A DNA stretch of 64,000 nucleotides from Arctopsyche grandis (Eukaryota; Arthropoda; Insecta; Trichoptera; Hydropsychidae), in assembly GCF_051622035.1 (NCBI RefSeq), contig NC_135364.1, positions 13,633,501 to 13,697,500 on the forward strand, read 5' to 3'. The notes below the pieces were generated by a model. The model worked only from the letters and a program-made list of their open reading frames with translations. It ran no database searches and was not told where the DNA came from. Shown one piece after another: positions 37,404 to 50,600 of this stretch. The translations under genes were made by a program, and so were the position numbers. Positions within the stretch are counted from its first letter, which is position 1. Each line of letters starts with the position of its first letter.

Positions 37404-37870
37404 GCTGCTGTATGTCGACGCTTGCTGCTGTGGGTCGACTGGCGTTGTTTGGGTTGTACCTCCTTTTATAGTGTTTCTGGTTGCTGGCTGTTATTGATGC
37501 GCATGCGAGGAATGTGTTTTTGTCGATGGGGTAGAATTTTCTGGAACGATTGGCACCGTTCCGCTCGATGTAGTTTAATGGCTGCAGGTGTGCTTCGACT
37601 GGTTTGTTTCCACTCGAGTGGTAGGGGTGGAGCTTTCTCGATGGTTTTAGGCACCTTTCCGCTTGAGTTTAGTTTAATGGCTGCAGGTGTGCTTCGACTG
37701 GTTTTGGGAATGTATTCTGCGTCGCAGTAAATGTTTTGATGAATGTGACGAGATTCCCACACAATTATTAAAAACCAAATTGTTATTTATAGAAGGAACG
37801 CTACAAATATTCCCAACTTAAATACAAATTTAAAAGTCCTCTCCCACCATTCTCATCGATTTTAAAGCAC

Positions 37871-38112
37871 TTAATCCTTTGCCTCTTATCTAATATTTTG
37901 AACGTTTGTTGGTAAACGGATTATTTCGCACATTGCGATCGCGCACATGAAAATCGTTGCCACGAAAATCGTGAATACGGATTATCTGACACTCGAGTTC
38001 TCGTTAGTATGATTATTACAGATTTCAAAGTCAACTGCACCGTTAACACTAGCGATATCTACACCGATATGTACGAAATTTTCCATATCCAGTTCCCATA
38101 TTGCAACCACAG
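37871..38112 (+). repeat. Direct repeat, left copy (offset 651)
   Basis: 242 bases almost identical to 38,522-38,763. It contains a GGATTATTTCGCACATT MITE end and the start of the hairpin MITE at 38,686. The right copy has the whole hairpin; the left is cut after AACCACAG. Confidence 0.88.
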
Positions 38113-38124
38113 AACAAGAACGCT

Positions 38125-38502
38125 CGACAGGAAAAGCGGGGCTAGATGTTGGTTGCCATTATGCCGGTGCCAGACATGAGTTCAAAGAAGTGATCACTTC
38201 TTTGAAGACTTTGCTCACATATTGTTGTATCTGCCAGATATGTGTTCAAAGATTTGGTCAACTAGGCTCGCGCAACTGGGCTTCGCGCAGTGTGGCAGGC
38301 ACACAAACATTTGGACTTTTATCCCTTTGATGTGTGCTAAAAAACCGACATGGAACCGCAAAGCGCACTTAAGTGATCAAATATGTGACAATAGTATCAA
38401 ATGCCCGTGCCACACATGTGAACACTTATTTGATCACATCTTTGAACACATGTCTGGCGCCGGCATAATGGTAACCAACATCTAGCCCCGCTTTTCCTGT
38501 CG
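38125..38502. mobile_element. Inverted-repeat element between the direct repeats
   Basis: Ends CGACAGGAAAAGCGGGGCTA and its inverse continue as GATGTTGGTT(G/A)CCATTATGCCGG(T/C)GCCAGACATG. Arms are about 75 bases. The middle has repeated GTGATCA and TTTGAACAC-type words. Non-coding, about 378 bases. Confidence 0.8.
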
Positions 38503-38521
38503 ATCTTTCTCACTTTTACCC

Positions 38522-38763
38522 TTAATCCTTTGCCTCTTATCTAATGTTTTGAACGTTTGTTGGTAATCGGATTATTTCGCACATTGAGATCGCGCACATG
38601 AAAATCGTTGCCACGAAAATCGTGAATACGGATTATCTGACACTTGAGTTCTCGTTAGTATGATTATTACAGATTTCAAAGTCAATGGCTACGTCCACAC
38701 TACCGATATCTACATCCGATATTTACAAATTTTTCCATAACCAGTTCCTAAATAGCAACCACA
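38522..38763 (+). repeat. Direct repeat, right copy (offset 651)
   Basis: Partner of 37,871-38,112; carries the GGATTATTTCGCACATTG MITE end and runs into the hairpin element at 38,686-38,837. Confidence 0.88.
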
Positions 38764-38837
38764 GGTTGCAATATGGGAACTGGATATGGAAAATTCGAAA
38801 ATATCGGGTGTAGATATCGGTAGTGTGGACGTAGCCA
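38686..38837. mobile_element. Hairpin MITE
   Basis: Inverted arms of about 70 bases: TGGCTACGTCCACACTACCG, then ATATCTACA(C)CCGATATTT and CCAGTTCC, mirrored at the other end. Almost no loop (AACCACAGGTT). 152 bases. Confidence 0.85.
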
Positions 38838-39029
38838 ATCATCTTTAAAATTTTATTGGTCCACACTACTGTCCATATCCAGAGCATTGTGTATTTGAAA
38901 ACCAGGTAAATGCACAATAAACTTCATCGAGGAGCAACGCGCTATCATTAAAAATCAGATTTAGCAGAATTGTTTTCGTATCATTTTGGGATAAAATTTA
39001 AAAATTTTGATCTCTGGGATCTAAACTAT

Positions 39030-39656
39030 TGTAAGACAGGGAAGGTATGTTGACCGTATCCCGGTCTAACGTTCGTTGAGGGGGTCACCAGTGTAAGATC
39101 GCCAATTTAGTAGTCGGCGGTCACCAGTGTAAGACAGGGAAGGTATGTTGACTGTATCCCGGTCTAACGAAACACGTGTTGTGTAGTTTGAAAGAGGATA
39201 TTTATTTTCGTTCAATTTGGTACAATGGTTATTGTATGTACGAAGAGGTTTCTTCGGAGAAGTGATCTGTATGAACTCCAGAGGCTCACTCTGCCAGTGG
39301 AGGTTGCTGCGTTGGTTTATATATGGAAGTATCTAAGCGTGGCGTGTGCAAAAGATCTCTTTGTTCTCCAGGGCACGTGTTCTCAGGACGAGAGTTTTAT
39401 AGCTTTGGGGTCAAAGCCAGGACGATGTCCGTAAGAGAATGGGGTCATACGCTTCCTTTGTTTCCAAGACACGTGTATACGAAGCACGTGTCGACCTATT
39501 TTCGAGGCGCGTGTTTTATAGGTTCAAGCGCCACAAATGAATGCTTTTTCTTTGTTTCCACGAACACGTGTAAATGATTGCCACGAGTAAACGATTTTCA
39601 GGATATGTGTCGCAGTGGCCTGGTGAGATCATTGTTTGTTATACTATATGCCTACA
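39030..39656 (+). mobile_element. LTR fossil (family A), second copy
   Basis: Begins TGTAAGACAGGGAAGGTATG, ends ATGCCTACA; CTAT on both sides (39,026-39,029 and 39,657-39,660). The first 90 bases are followed by a second start of the same sequence at 39,120, so the end region is duplicated. Related to the LTR at 35,677. No internal coding region. Confidence 0.55.
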
Positions 39657-39671
39657 CTATAATTATTATTA

Positions 39672-40005
39672 TGGAACTCAAAGAAGGATGAAACGTTGTA
39701 TGCTTGGCATAACGAGGAAAGACAGGAAATGGAATACGTGGATATAGTGGATAGAGTGAAGAGATTGAAATGACAATGGGCGGGTCATGTGGCTAGAAGA
39801 ATGGACAAAAGAAGTGCTGGAATGGTACCTGAGAAAATGCAAAAGGGTAAAAAGAAGACCGCGGGGAAGATGGGTAGACAAAATTAGGAAAATGTTTGGG
39901 GTGAGATGGATGAAGTTGCGCAAAATAGAAACGAGTGGTAGCGTATTGGAAAGGTCTTCATCTAGCAGTGGATGGCGTATGACTTTAGGTGATGATGATA
40001 TTTTT
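39672..40005 (+). mobile_element. RTE-like LINE 3' end, copy 1
   Basis: Readable C-terminus of a LINE protein: VLEWYLRKCKRVKRRPRGRW then VDKIRKMFGVRW, followed by the SSGWRM-type end and GATGATGAT tail. The [10 protein letters not shown] segment precedes in another frame. 5'-truncated, frameshifted. Three more copies at 46.6, 54.3 and 57.3 kb. Confidence 0.82.
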
Positions 40006-40637
40006 AATTATGATTCAAATAATGGGAAAGCACAAAAAAAATAGCCCCAATTATGATACCATCGGAAATCAAGAATTTTAATTCCAAACTAAGTTCTATG
40101 ATGCCTGGTAAACATAATAAGTGAGTCGGATACGAATTGAAGAGCAATAAACGAATACCCAATTACAAACCTATTTATATTTAGATCTGTCAAGATGAAG
40201 TCTTACGTTGGCAGCAGTGATCATGGGTCTGACTGCTAGTGGACCAGTTCTTCGATCTTTGCAAATGTCGAGTACGTGTTCTCGCGGTACAGGACCCGGC
40301 TCGCCCACGTATTATTTTCTCTAGACTTATTAGCTAGTTTTAGACTTTAAATAACGGTACGCGTAAATCAAAATAGTTCTCATAAATTAGTGTCCATTCC
40401 ATTAAAACCACACAATTACCACAACATAGATTTAATCACAATAAAAATTTGATGAGAATGAACACTTTTGAAAATATTACTATATTCTTCTATTTATTCT
40501 AAGTATTCTGTGCATGAAATGAATTCATATTTGACTGAGTAGAAATAATCGGCATACATACGAAGAAAATGGTTCTATAATTTGAGTTTGTATTGTTATG
40601 GTTTTGGCACTAGTTTTTTGAATCGAAAATATCGTTT
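40006..40637. other. Intergenic DNA upstream of METTL26
   Basis: No repeat recognised; AT-rich towards the gene start. Confidence 0.35.
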
Positions 40638-41611
40638 ATGAAAATAAAATTAGTCAAAATTGTGAGACTTTCATCTTTTCGATATAGTTTTAAAGCAGCA
40701 ATTCTTACCAGAAATTGTTCTGAAGGGTCAGTGATGGCGCAAAGCTTTCCAGGAAACGCTCCAAGGTATTATTTATTACCTTTCGCCTCACTTATTTGTG
40801 TTATTGTCCTAAAACTTGTGTTATGAATGTGCTGTTTTTCAAATGAGATCACATGTGTTTTATCAATCCAAACTAATATTTATCAGTTAGGTCATCTTTC
40901 AGCAATAACAATCCTAGCTTGATAAGTGAATCATTTTATTTTTATAATAAAAATACGCTTGTTTGTGTTTTCAGTTACAAAGATGAAAAGTTGATATATC
41001 CAGCAGCTACCAGGAACAAAGAACCTATTTTGCAGACTCTTCGAAAGGTTCTGCCGAGTTATTTTACATCATTTAAAAATGTGAACTTCTTGGAAATATC
41101 GTCCGGATCGGGTCAACATATTGCACACATCGCTCCTCATTTTCCGGACATGACGTTTCAGCCGTCCGAGTATGCCGAAGATACTTTAGGAAGTATTAGC
41201 ATCTACGCCAACGAATGTCCAACGAAAAACATTAAAAAACCCATTTTGATCAACATAGTCGATGATTTGAGCACGTACGGATTTCAACCTGAACATGTCG
41301 ATATCATGTTTTGTTCAAATATGATTCACGTGACTCCCATCATATGCACGTCGAGATTGCTCGAAAATGCTGGACGTTATTTAAAGTCGAATGGATTGTT
41401 GATTACTTACGGCCCGTATGCAGTCGATGGTGTTATCACTCCGGAAAGTAATGTTAATTTTAATAATTCGCTCAAAGCACAAAATCCACTGTGGGGTATT
41501 AGGTGTATTAACGAAATGAAAGATATAGCAGGTCTAAATGGCTTAGTGCTGCAGCAAATCCATGATATGCCTTCGAATAATAAGTGTCTAGTATGGCAGA
41601 AGTCGGCTTAA
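40638..41611 (+). CDS. METTL26: METTL26-like methyltransferase-fold protein (UPF0585)
   Basis: Two coding exons: 40638-40765 and 40975-41611, splitting a Ser codon AG|T. The product is 254 residues from the first ATG or 222 from the ATG at 40,734 (MAQSFPGNAP); human METTL26 is 204. Visible: KLIYPAATRNKEPILQTLRK, the SAM-site loop FLEISSGSGQHIAH, the acidic FQPSEYAED, MFCSNMIHVTP and GLLITYGPYAVDG with NPLWGIR. Family: class I SAM-dependent methyltransferase fold with substrate unknown. The extra N-terminal segment from the first ATG (MKIKLVKIVRLSSFRYSF) is basic and lacks acids, like a mitochondrial presequence; which start is used is open. AATAAA is near 41,806. Confidence 0.93.
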
Positions 41612-43447
41612 AATGCAAAATGCTCGATATTTTGATTTATTTTTTTAATGAAATTTTTCTATGATGGTCACCGTAGAAGTAAAGTTCAATTATAATATAA
41701 GTGTAAATGTAAAAACCTTTAAAAAGAAATGTACATTTGTAGTCTGAAAATGTTTTTTATCCAGATTTGAGAATGTAAAAGCAACAAATTATGATTATGA
41801 ATAACTAAATAAAAAAGAAGCCATTCAAAGGCAGGGACAATAACTTTGCATTTATTATTTCGCTTAATTGTTGGTTTTCGCCGCATTTATTTTGAAATTT
41901 TCATTAAATTTTGATGATTTTGACGCCCCTCCCCCCTCCCACTGCTCTGGTAATGGTGTATGCATTTATAAATATGTAATATGTTAATAGAAATAAAATG
42001 AATGAAAAAATAAGTCTGATTTATTAATAATTTTAATCAGCCATATAAGTGAATAACAAAAAAATTATATAGCGTAAGATCTAACTTAAAAATATTTTTG
42101 AATTTACAATATGATGGGATTTTTGTACTAAAGTTCGAGTAAATTTTTTCGGAATGTCTAATTAATTCATAAATAAATATATAATTATATTTTTTTCGTA
42201 TATCAAGGAAATAATTCGAATGTGCGTAATTCAAACTGTTTTTTACTGCAATAAATTGTAATATTCCACTTTTCCAAGGGTTATCGTATATTATAATGCC
42301 TTTGAAGTGGACGGATATATTAAAATTATAATTGAAATAACAAATATCAAAACTTATAAAATTAATTATATTTACAAAAGATTCGTCAGTTTTTTTTTAT
42401 TATTTTGTTTTGAAAATTCTTAATGTTTGACAATTGAAAGTGTATTCGTGATAAAAATTCCCATTCGACAGAATTAATAATACAAATTTAAAATAATATT
42501 TACATCTACTTCAAAATTCATTGAAAATGATAATGCCATAAGCTAACGGTGGGATTTATCATTGCTTATGAGCAAAATATATGAAGCATATTTGTATGTA
42601 TTGTATAAATCTACATAAGCTGTATGTATTTATAAATTTTAGCTTGACAAATTTTTTTTCTATATAAAAAGGCTGAAATTAATTTTTGATAAAAAGGCAA
42701 TCAACAATCACAATTAATAAAATTTTTAGACAAATGCAATAACAACTGATGTAATGTTTAGAATTTTAGCTACAATAATAACATGTTTTTTTTTAAATTC
42801 TAGTCTATAATATAATTATTTTTCACAGTCTATTCCAGCCTTCCGACGCGTGAAGCACTCGCACATTTCATAGGCATAAGGCTGGTAGCCTACAAGGCAC
42901 CTTTCTAATATCCTTCACGCTGAAATTTAGATTTACTTTATATGCACATACATACACATATGTATGTACATATATAGACATAATCCCTCTGATAATAATC
43001 GCTTTATTTTGCCAGTCGCTCAGTACATTATATGCTTACTCTAATATTTATACCGCTTTAGCCCTAACATGTCCTATTATAATATATTTTTTGAAGATAT
43101 TTACAATTTCAGTATCATTTCAAATTCTCAATATAAAAAAATAATTGAAAAATTTTCACAATAATATATATAAATTAATGATTTTATGCACGTGTAATGC
43201 AAAATATTGCAGAAATTATACAATACTAAAAATACACAAATCATATATAAAATTATACATTCGATTTTATTTATCATTATATATATATAAATATAATATA
43301 ACTTCACAAAAATGGAAGCAAAATCACTCATACTTGAATTTCATATATGTATATATAATAAGTATTTGAACAAACAAAAACAAAAACAAAAAAAAAATAC
43401 ATGGGAATGACAATATTCACAATTTTTTTTTAAGAAAGTCTTAAGGT
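41612..43447. other. AT-rich intergenic DNA
   Basis: About 1.8 kb. A short GC-rich piece at 41,923-41,950 (GACGCCCCTCCCCCCTCC) resembles a broken MITE end also hinted at near 8,630. Otherwise nothing supported. Confidence 0.35.
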
Positions 43448-44141
43448 TCGTTTATACCAGCACAGCTCAAGCCGGAAACTGCATGTTGACAGCAGTTCGA
43501 AAAATATTCATAAATACATTCTATATGGAGACATTCAATGTTCCGTAATGTGTATGTGACGTAACCGAAAGAGCAGCAACCGACATGATCTGTTCATATA
43601 ATACAGCAGGGCATGTCGCCGAAATGTATCAAGCATAACTGGTTTTCTTTGAAATATTCACCCATGGCGAGTGCACTCGTACTAACGAAAGTGAATATTT
43701 TTAATATATTGATACGACGCAAGCAATATCGCGCCGTGTCGTCGCCTTTGTAATGTATGTGTAAGGCAATTTTGTCTTGCACTCGTCCAAAAACAAGTAT
43801 GCTGTATAGCAGAAAACGAGCGATGCTGTATAGCAGAGCATCGCAACCTGGTGGCTGCGGCCCTTTTAGTACCGTACGCACCACTTTGATCTAACGCGTG
43901 CGAACAAGATCGCGTGTGAGGGAGAAAATTGATGTTAGTTAACGTTTTGTCACCTATGTATGTAGGGACTAGCTAGCGACTGCCGATAAAGTACATATGT
44001 ATATACATAGCTGACAAACTCTACGAGTTGTAAACAGCGTGTTCCGCGAATACCAAAAGGTTGCGTGGCTCTGCTGTATAGTATGAACAGAACTAGTCTT
44101 TTCCGTGCTGTGTTGTGCAGTGCTGGATAATATAAACGTGC
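43448..44141. mobile_element. MITE family shared with 28,463-28,826, copy 2, with nested hAT MITE
   Basis: Left end GTTTATACCAGCACAGCTCA, right end inverse TTATATTATCCAGCACTGCA. Shares internal words with copy 1 but is longer; 240 bases of the difference are the inserted element at 43,834-44,073. Confidence 0.72.
43834..44073. mobile_element. hAT MITE nested in another MITE
   Basis: 240 bases with ends CAGAGCATCGCAACC and (inverted) CAGAGCCACGCAACC. Perfect CTGTATAG lies on both sides (43,826-43,833 and 44,074-44,081). Ends and 8-base duplication are typical of hAT. It interrupts an older MITE. Confidence 0.92.
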
Positions 44142-44662
44142 CTTTACTATTGTTTAAATAGAAAATCATTTTATTTGTACATAAAAAAGTAATAAATTCA
44201 ACATTATTGTTAAAATCACATATTTTGTTTGAATTTTGAGTAAATAAGCAAAACATTTCAAAAGCTAAAGAAAATTAACTCTACTGTCAGGAAAAGAGAT
44301 CATTTGATTATTGTCACCATTTTGGGAGATAACATATATTGGCAAATTTTTGTCATGACACAATTAATTAACGTACATTTTTTACATATGCATCAGTTTT
44401 CATTTATTCATTTTTTATTGGTCCTTTATATGAAATCATCAAAATATGTTTCTGAAGTACACTTATTAACAAAGGTACAAATTCACTATATCGCCTATAA
44501 TTTTGGCTGTGTATCATCAATTTCATAAATAAAATATTTATCTTTTCACTGTTTATTTTATAGTCATCTTTATGCACCGTCAGTCATTTGTTCGTGGCAC
44601 TACCGAACCGCAACGCACCGCACCGTTTACGTAAAACGTTCGTCGAAAAAATAAATATTATT
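44142..44662. other. 3' flank of the semaphorin gene
   Basis: Minus-strand 3' UTR region. No recognised element. Confidence 0.35.
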
Positions 44663-47600
44663 TCATATGTAAGTCTTTTTCACTTTCTGAAGTGTGCCGC
44701 ACTTGATATCCTTGTCCAACGACTCGTTGGAGTTTTTGCACTCGTGTGTGCGGTCTTTGCTGCCCAGCTCGTGCTGCAAGTTGTCTTGCTTAATTGGAAC
44801 ATTCACCACTAAGTTGATGGTTTTGTTGGCTCGTGGAGGCAAATACGCCGAAGGATTGGCATTCAATGGCGTCTCCGACGGTGTCAACCTGAAGAACGAT
44901 CGGAACATTAGTACATTGAAGGCGTCATTAAGACACAAACATTGTAAAATATTAACTTACCTGTTCAGATGGTTGTGCTGCTCGTGAAAGGGCGTTGTTT
45001 CTGAGAAAAAAGGATGCCGAAATCGACGGGAAAAAAGATATCCTATAACAAATCCTAATAAAAGCGTCACCATACAGGACGCTACTACAGTAATATGAAG
45101 CGCTTGAGCTGTGTAAATAGTATTCTCATCACGTTTGATCTTTAACGAATCTGCAACGGAAACATTTATAAATAAAAAACAGGAACAATTTAAACGTCCA
45201 TTTTATAAAATGAATGTGCAATTAAAAAAAATTTTGTGCATTAAAAAAAGTTTCTGTACATTACAAAAATTTTGTGTGCATTTTCTAAATGACGGCTACA
45301 GATTGCATTAGAAAGTTTACTTTGATCATTGAAAAAAATATTTGCTAATTAAAAAGTGGATGAAATGTGCAATAAAATGACAGATGAACTGTATCGGCAA
45401 CCTTGCGAATACAAAAATACAAACCAACGTTTGGTTAGGTTTTATTTATTTATTTAAGATTATATTACTAGTGAGAAACAAAAGTAAACACTTTTGATAC
45501 TTCACTGTTGTCAATAGTGGAAGACTGCAACGTTGCCACTTTTTTTGTATCCATTCTAATGCTAAAATCTATTTTTTCGAATGATGGTTTCATATTTTCT
45601 AATGGTCACTTTATAATGCCAAAATATTTTATACGAGATTGTTTAATGCACCGAAAACGCACAAACATTTTTTTTAAGATAAAAAGTATTTTTCTCAATG
45701 TATAGTTAAATCGTACCCATAAAAACCCAATTAAAACAATTATACGAAGCTTGAGACATTGATATTAACCTGTTTCGTGCTTTTCTTTAGCAGTATTTGA
45801 ATTAGTTTCGTCGCCATCATTAGGTGGCACCAAATTGATGACGATGTTGTTGTCGGTTTCTTCGATATTGTTCTTGTCTAGGTCTTGAACGGGATGCTTA
45901 GCGGTCCTGTCCAGCGTTCCGTGCGTCACAGTCCTTCCTGGCAGATCTCTAGGTATTTGAGGCACTTTATTGCAAACGTCTATTGAACCTTTTTCAATGT
46001 CTTGTAAAAATTTATCCGGGTTCGGAAGCTGTCTGTTGCCGACCCACGCGCAAACTTCATTTTTAGTATCCCATGCGCAGTGAGGATCTTGTAGTGATAT
46101 GCATTGGCTGTAAAATTAAAATAAAATAAAATGAATAATATGTACATATATTGAATTAAAAAAGTATGAAATGTGTAGTACAAACCTGCATGATAAATTT
46201 TTACAAGTGTGTAAAGATATACTGATGATTTTTTCATAAGAAACGACGATTAACTTTTCTGTCGCTATAGCGACGTGCAATTGTTTGACTGGAGTGCCCG
46301 GTTTGAGCACTTGGGTTTCGGACACGATGACTGTTTCGACGGGAGCTTGACTAGTTCCGTCGATGATGTCGTAATTTCCCATGGCTGATGCTGCGTTTAA
46401 GGCTTTGATCACACGACCGTCGTCTACAAATAGTGCAAAATGTGATTAATATATTCTGGCTTAGGTTTTTAAGTGTAGGAATGTTTGAAAATTACCTGTT
46501 CCGACGTAGATCACGTCGTATTTACGGCCAGTCATTGCTTGCACCTGTGGATGTACGGCGATTGCTGTAAATCTGTATCTGTAAATTATTAAGAATAATT
46601 TAGTACATCAAGTATCACTTTATATCATCATACAACATCCATTGCTGGATGAAGCCACTCCAACACGCTTCTTATCCATCTCACTGTACACATTTTTCTA
46701 ATTTCGTCTACTCATCTTTCTTGCAGTCTTCATTTCGTCCTTTTACATTCTCTTGAGTACCATTTTAGCACTTATTTTGTCTACCTTTCGTTCATTCTTC
46801 TAACTACGTGACTTGTCTATTGCCATTTCAATTTCTTCACTCTATCCACTACTCTTGTCATACTTCTCACCTACGTATTCCATTTCCTATTTCTCCTCAT
46901 TATGCCGAGTATAAATGTTTCATACATCTTCAAGTACATTGAAATGTTTATAACATCTTAGCGTTCAATGTTCAAGTTTCACATCCATACATCACTGGTA
47001 AAACACACTGATCGAAGATCTTTTTCTTCAGACATCACTTTATACTTAAAGTAAGTATTTAAAAATATTTTAAGAATATATTTTTATTTTTATAATAGAG
47101 TTCAAATCATATTCATTAATAATGTTTTCATATATGCAATACCATGGCTGATGATATATGTATATATAATTACATTGTTCCAGATTAATATTGATACAAA
47201 GTCTTTAATCCAAAATCTGAACAATGATAATGAAAATGAATCAGGTATTGTTCATTATATACTCTATGTATATGTTTATATTTCAAAAATTTAAATCAAA
47301 ACATTAAGAAAAAATAGTGAAGTTTCATTGACACTTACTGTAAACTGACTCTAATGAGGAGCGGCTTTGAGAAAAAGTTGGGCACCGCTTGTTCCATCAA
47401 AGGATGCGTTTTTACAAAATTAACAGAACTCTCTGGAAGCGTTCTGCTATCGTCCATACATTCTCCAGGCCTTGGCGTCGGTACCTAAATGGCAAATCAA
47501 ATATTATTACACAACTCCGAATGAAGCAAATACATATACAACTGATTTTACAAAATGATTAATGACCTTTGCGCTCTCAACAGGTAGCCAATTCGAATTT

Positions 47601-50600
47601 ATCGTCTCTTGAGCCTTAAAACTACCACTAAACGCACTTAAAACGTCTCTCATAGAGAATGCGCATACAGCCGAGCCTCCTATGGAGTTAACGGGTGTAG
47701 TAAAAACGCCGTATAATATATCATTATACATTTCATCACTTCCGTAGACTCCCGATATAATATCAGTCGTTGATTCTGAAATAAGACGAGTATTAAAATC
47801 AATCAAGATCTTACATATATTAAAAAATGTATGAAAAATTATAGGCACTTACGAATTTCATCAAAATAAAATGGATATTCGCCTTGAATGGAACAATTAA
47901 GACGAGCTTTCAAAAAAGATGTCCACCTATCCGCATACTGGTATGGTCCTCCCTTATCGTTTATACATACTCTAGCTACTCTAGAATATATAGACTAAAA
48001 CAAAAATCATTATTTTTTATATGAAATTAATGTATGAAATATTGTATGTACTGTAAAAAAATGCTTACCTTTCCACAGTTCATATATTCAACAGCTGTTT
48101 CTCTATAGAAAAAGAATACATAATTTCCGAATCTAAAAGAACTGACGAAATTCGGATTGTTGAGCTGGCGTAGATCATATCGTTCGGTGCGTTGAGGCTT
48201 TCGGTATATTATTGAATCTGTGCCGGAGAAGTCGGCTACGGTTGCTGCGTACAATTTTCGTTCTGTAATCACATTAAAACAGTGTTAGGTACATGTGATG
48301 AGTATAATCAACGTTTTTTGTATGTAACTTTATTTACCTGTTAAGATGGCTGTGGAGTTGTGTTCGGGATCGTAGGGACACAATCCTTGAGCTTCAAAGT
48401 CTTCAAAGTGGCTCGAGTGCATGCGGGAATCGCTCAAATTAAGATGGTAGTGCCTGCATATTGGTTTGTATGCATTTGTGCCGCATATCAAGATGCGGCC
48501 GGGGCCCGTAGATACGGCTATCCGTATGTAATTGTGACAGTCTACGTTCTGAGAACGACCTTTCAGGGCGCATAGCTCTCGGTGAGCTATCGTCGGGCTC
48601 CATTCGATCCTCTGAAAAGATTACAATGTATGTTTTAATTTAAATTTCAATATTTATGAGCAATGATAAGAATTTTGTGTATAATTTTTTTTAACCACTT
48701 AATCGCCACGTGTTTGTTGAAACCGATACGATTATTTTATTATGTGTTGGCACCTAATATTATGTGTTTATTTTATTATGTGCCAACCCTTGACACTACC
48801 TCTTGAATACAACAAATTAACGAATTAAATTTCATTAGTATCACAGAATATTTTTAGATTTCGCTGTGAAGAAACTAAAATTAATTTCGAGTCATGGCCT
48901 TAAATACGAAGGAGCGTGAAGGTGCATTTGACCGAAAAAGGTCCAGAGGGTCATTTTGGGACGACGCATGCTGCCCGTACCATGGATCTGTGCATGGCAT
49001 GCAAAATTTTTTCCACATGTTTAAAAGTATCTAAAAAAAACCACGTGCCACATTCACCACTGTGTGATTTCGCCCTTTGACCTTTCATTTGGATCCTGAA
49101 CCCACCCACCCCCTACGCAACAATATGCTCACCAGCGTGGTACAAATAAATAGCAAGCTATTTATTGTTTTTATATTCATATTGATGTTTTTATATATTG
49201 TTGTTTTTATATTCATCTACATTTTACATGATACAGTATTTTAATTTCTTACTCCGAAGGTAGTGGGAAAACTATCACAGGGTTCTTTCTAATGGAAACA
49301 AAATAGTTTGAACAATATTTTGACAACCGCAAATTTCTCGAATGAAGTAACTTAACAGGTTTGGTAAGAGTAAGCAACATTAAACCGTCGTTTTCATTTT
49401 GCAAAATTATGTATGCATGTTCAAGTAAAGATTCATCGCTTGTTTCTTTAGACGAAGAGAATCTCATCTTATGTATGTATGTATGCATGTACATAGTTAT
49501 GAAAGTTATGTAGTTTTAATTAATATACACATTCTAAGTAAAATGTTAAGCTTTAATGTGAGAGAAAATAAGACCCAAATAGCCGATTCAAAGTGAATCA
49601 AATTCTAATACAATGCAGTCGTTCTGTCATAGCAGTTTCTTTCAGACAGTTATGCTTCCTTTATATATATATATATATGTATATATTAGAGTGCGACCAT
49701 TATATTCAGTCTTTCGCAGAATCTCCACAAGAGTGTTGCAGTCTAGTGTTACTCGTTGTTCCAGTTGCTTATTTCCGTTTTTCGCCGGATAAAGTCCAGA
49801 CAGCGTGCGAGCAATAAATATTAAACGACTTGCGCCGAACAAAAATATATCGACACGTTTACACGAGAACAAAGAAATAAAGCACTCCATATATGTACAT
49901 ACATATATATTAGGTACGTACATACAATTTATATAATAATCTACTTACGAACCAGCATCGTACAATGCACCAGAATTGGAAAAAGGGTGAATAAAAACCT
50001 ATACAATACTATCGAGAAGGGGACCTTCGATCTGTCCGAATGATTTTATTTGAAGATTGCGTGTTTGAAGCAAAGGATTACAGAAGGTTTTGTAGCGAGG
50101 GAGTAAAAAAATGCTATTCACACAATAGAATCAGATATCTTTGAGGATATGTTAAATTAAGTAGACTTTTTTTTATTGAATTGGGTAGTCACACTACATA
50201 TAGTGTGAGTAGTTCGGCAGAAAGCATAGATTTTATGTACTGTCGTAAAGTCAAAATTGAAATAGGCACGTTTGAAGCTAAAATAATGCATCTTTTGAGT
50301 TTCGCAATGTTATGACGGTACAGAAAATCGATTGTAGTTGCCAGTTTAGACGAAGTTGCCGAACCGTGTGGCGCTAAACGGCGCGGAAATAAATGCAAGT
50401 CTGTGGATGCATTTATTAGCCCAGACTGGCTATTTGGCAACAAGCCACGTGTCTCGTTTGCCAAACGTCTGCTGACGTACTATACACCTAGACTGTTGCC
50501 CCCTGGGATTTTGAAGGCCCCTGCAGTCAACGACCACTGTATGTCAACGTCGTCAACATACCCAGAAGTACACCACATATTCCAGAGTGACAGAGTACTC

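Larger units (their letters stand above)
35677..37761 (+). mobile_element. Solo LTR fossil (family A), interrupted by a piggyBac-like element
   Basis: Begins TGTAGGCGGGGTAGGTATG and ends GATTCCCACA; CAAT on both sides (35,673-35,676 and 37,762-37,765). Without the inserted element the LTR is about 670 bases. Its start matches the second copy at 39,030 (GTAGGTATG...GACCGTATCCC...TAACGAAACAC). A 53-base tandem repeat lies inside. The 4-base duplication suits Gypsy-type elements, but no internal coding region is present to confirm. Confidence 0.6.

Noticed and set aside
37305-37730. 141-codon open frame on the plus strand
   Set aside because: Lies in the tandem-repeat part of the LTR fossil, with overlapping frames on both strands.
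49249-49494. 81-codon minus-strand open frame
   Set aside because: Single short frame in a repeat-rich intron with no homology or splice context.
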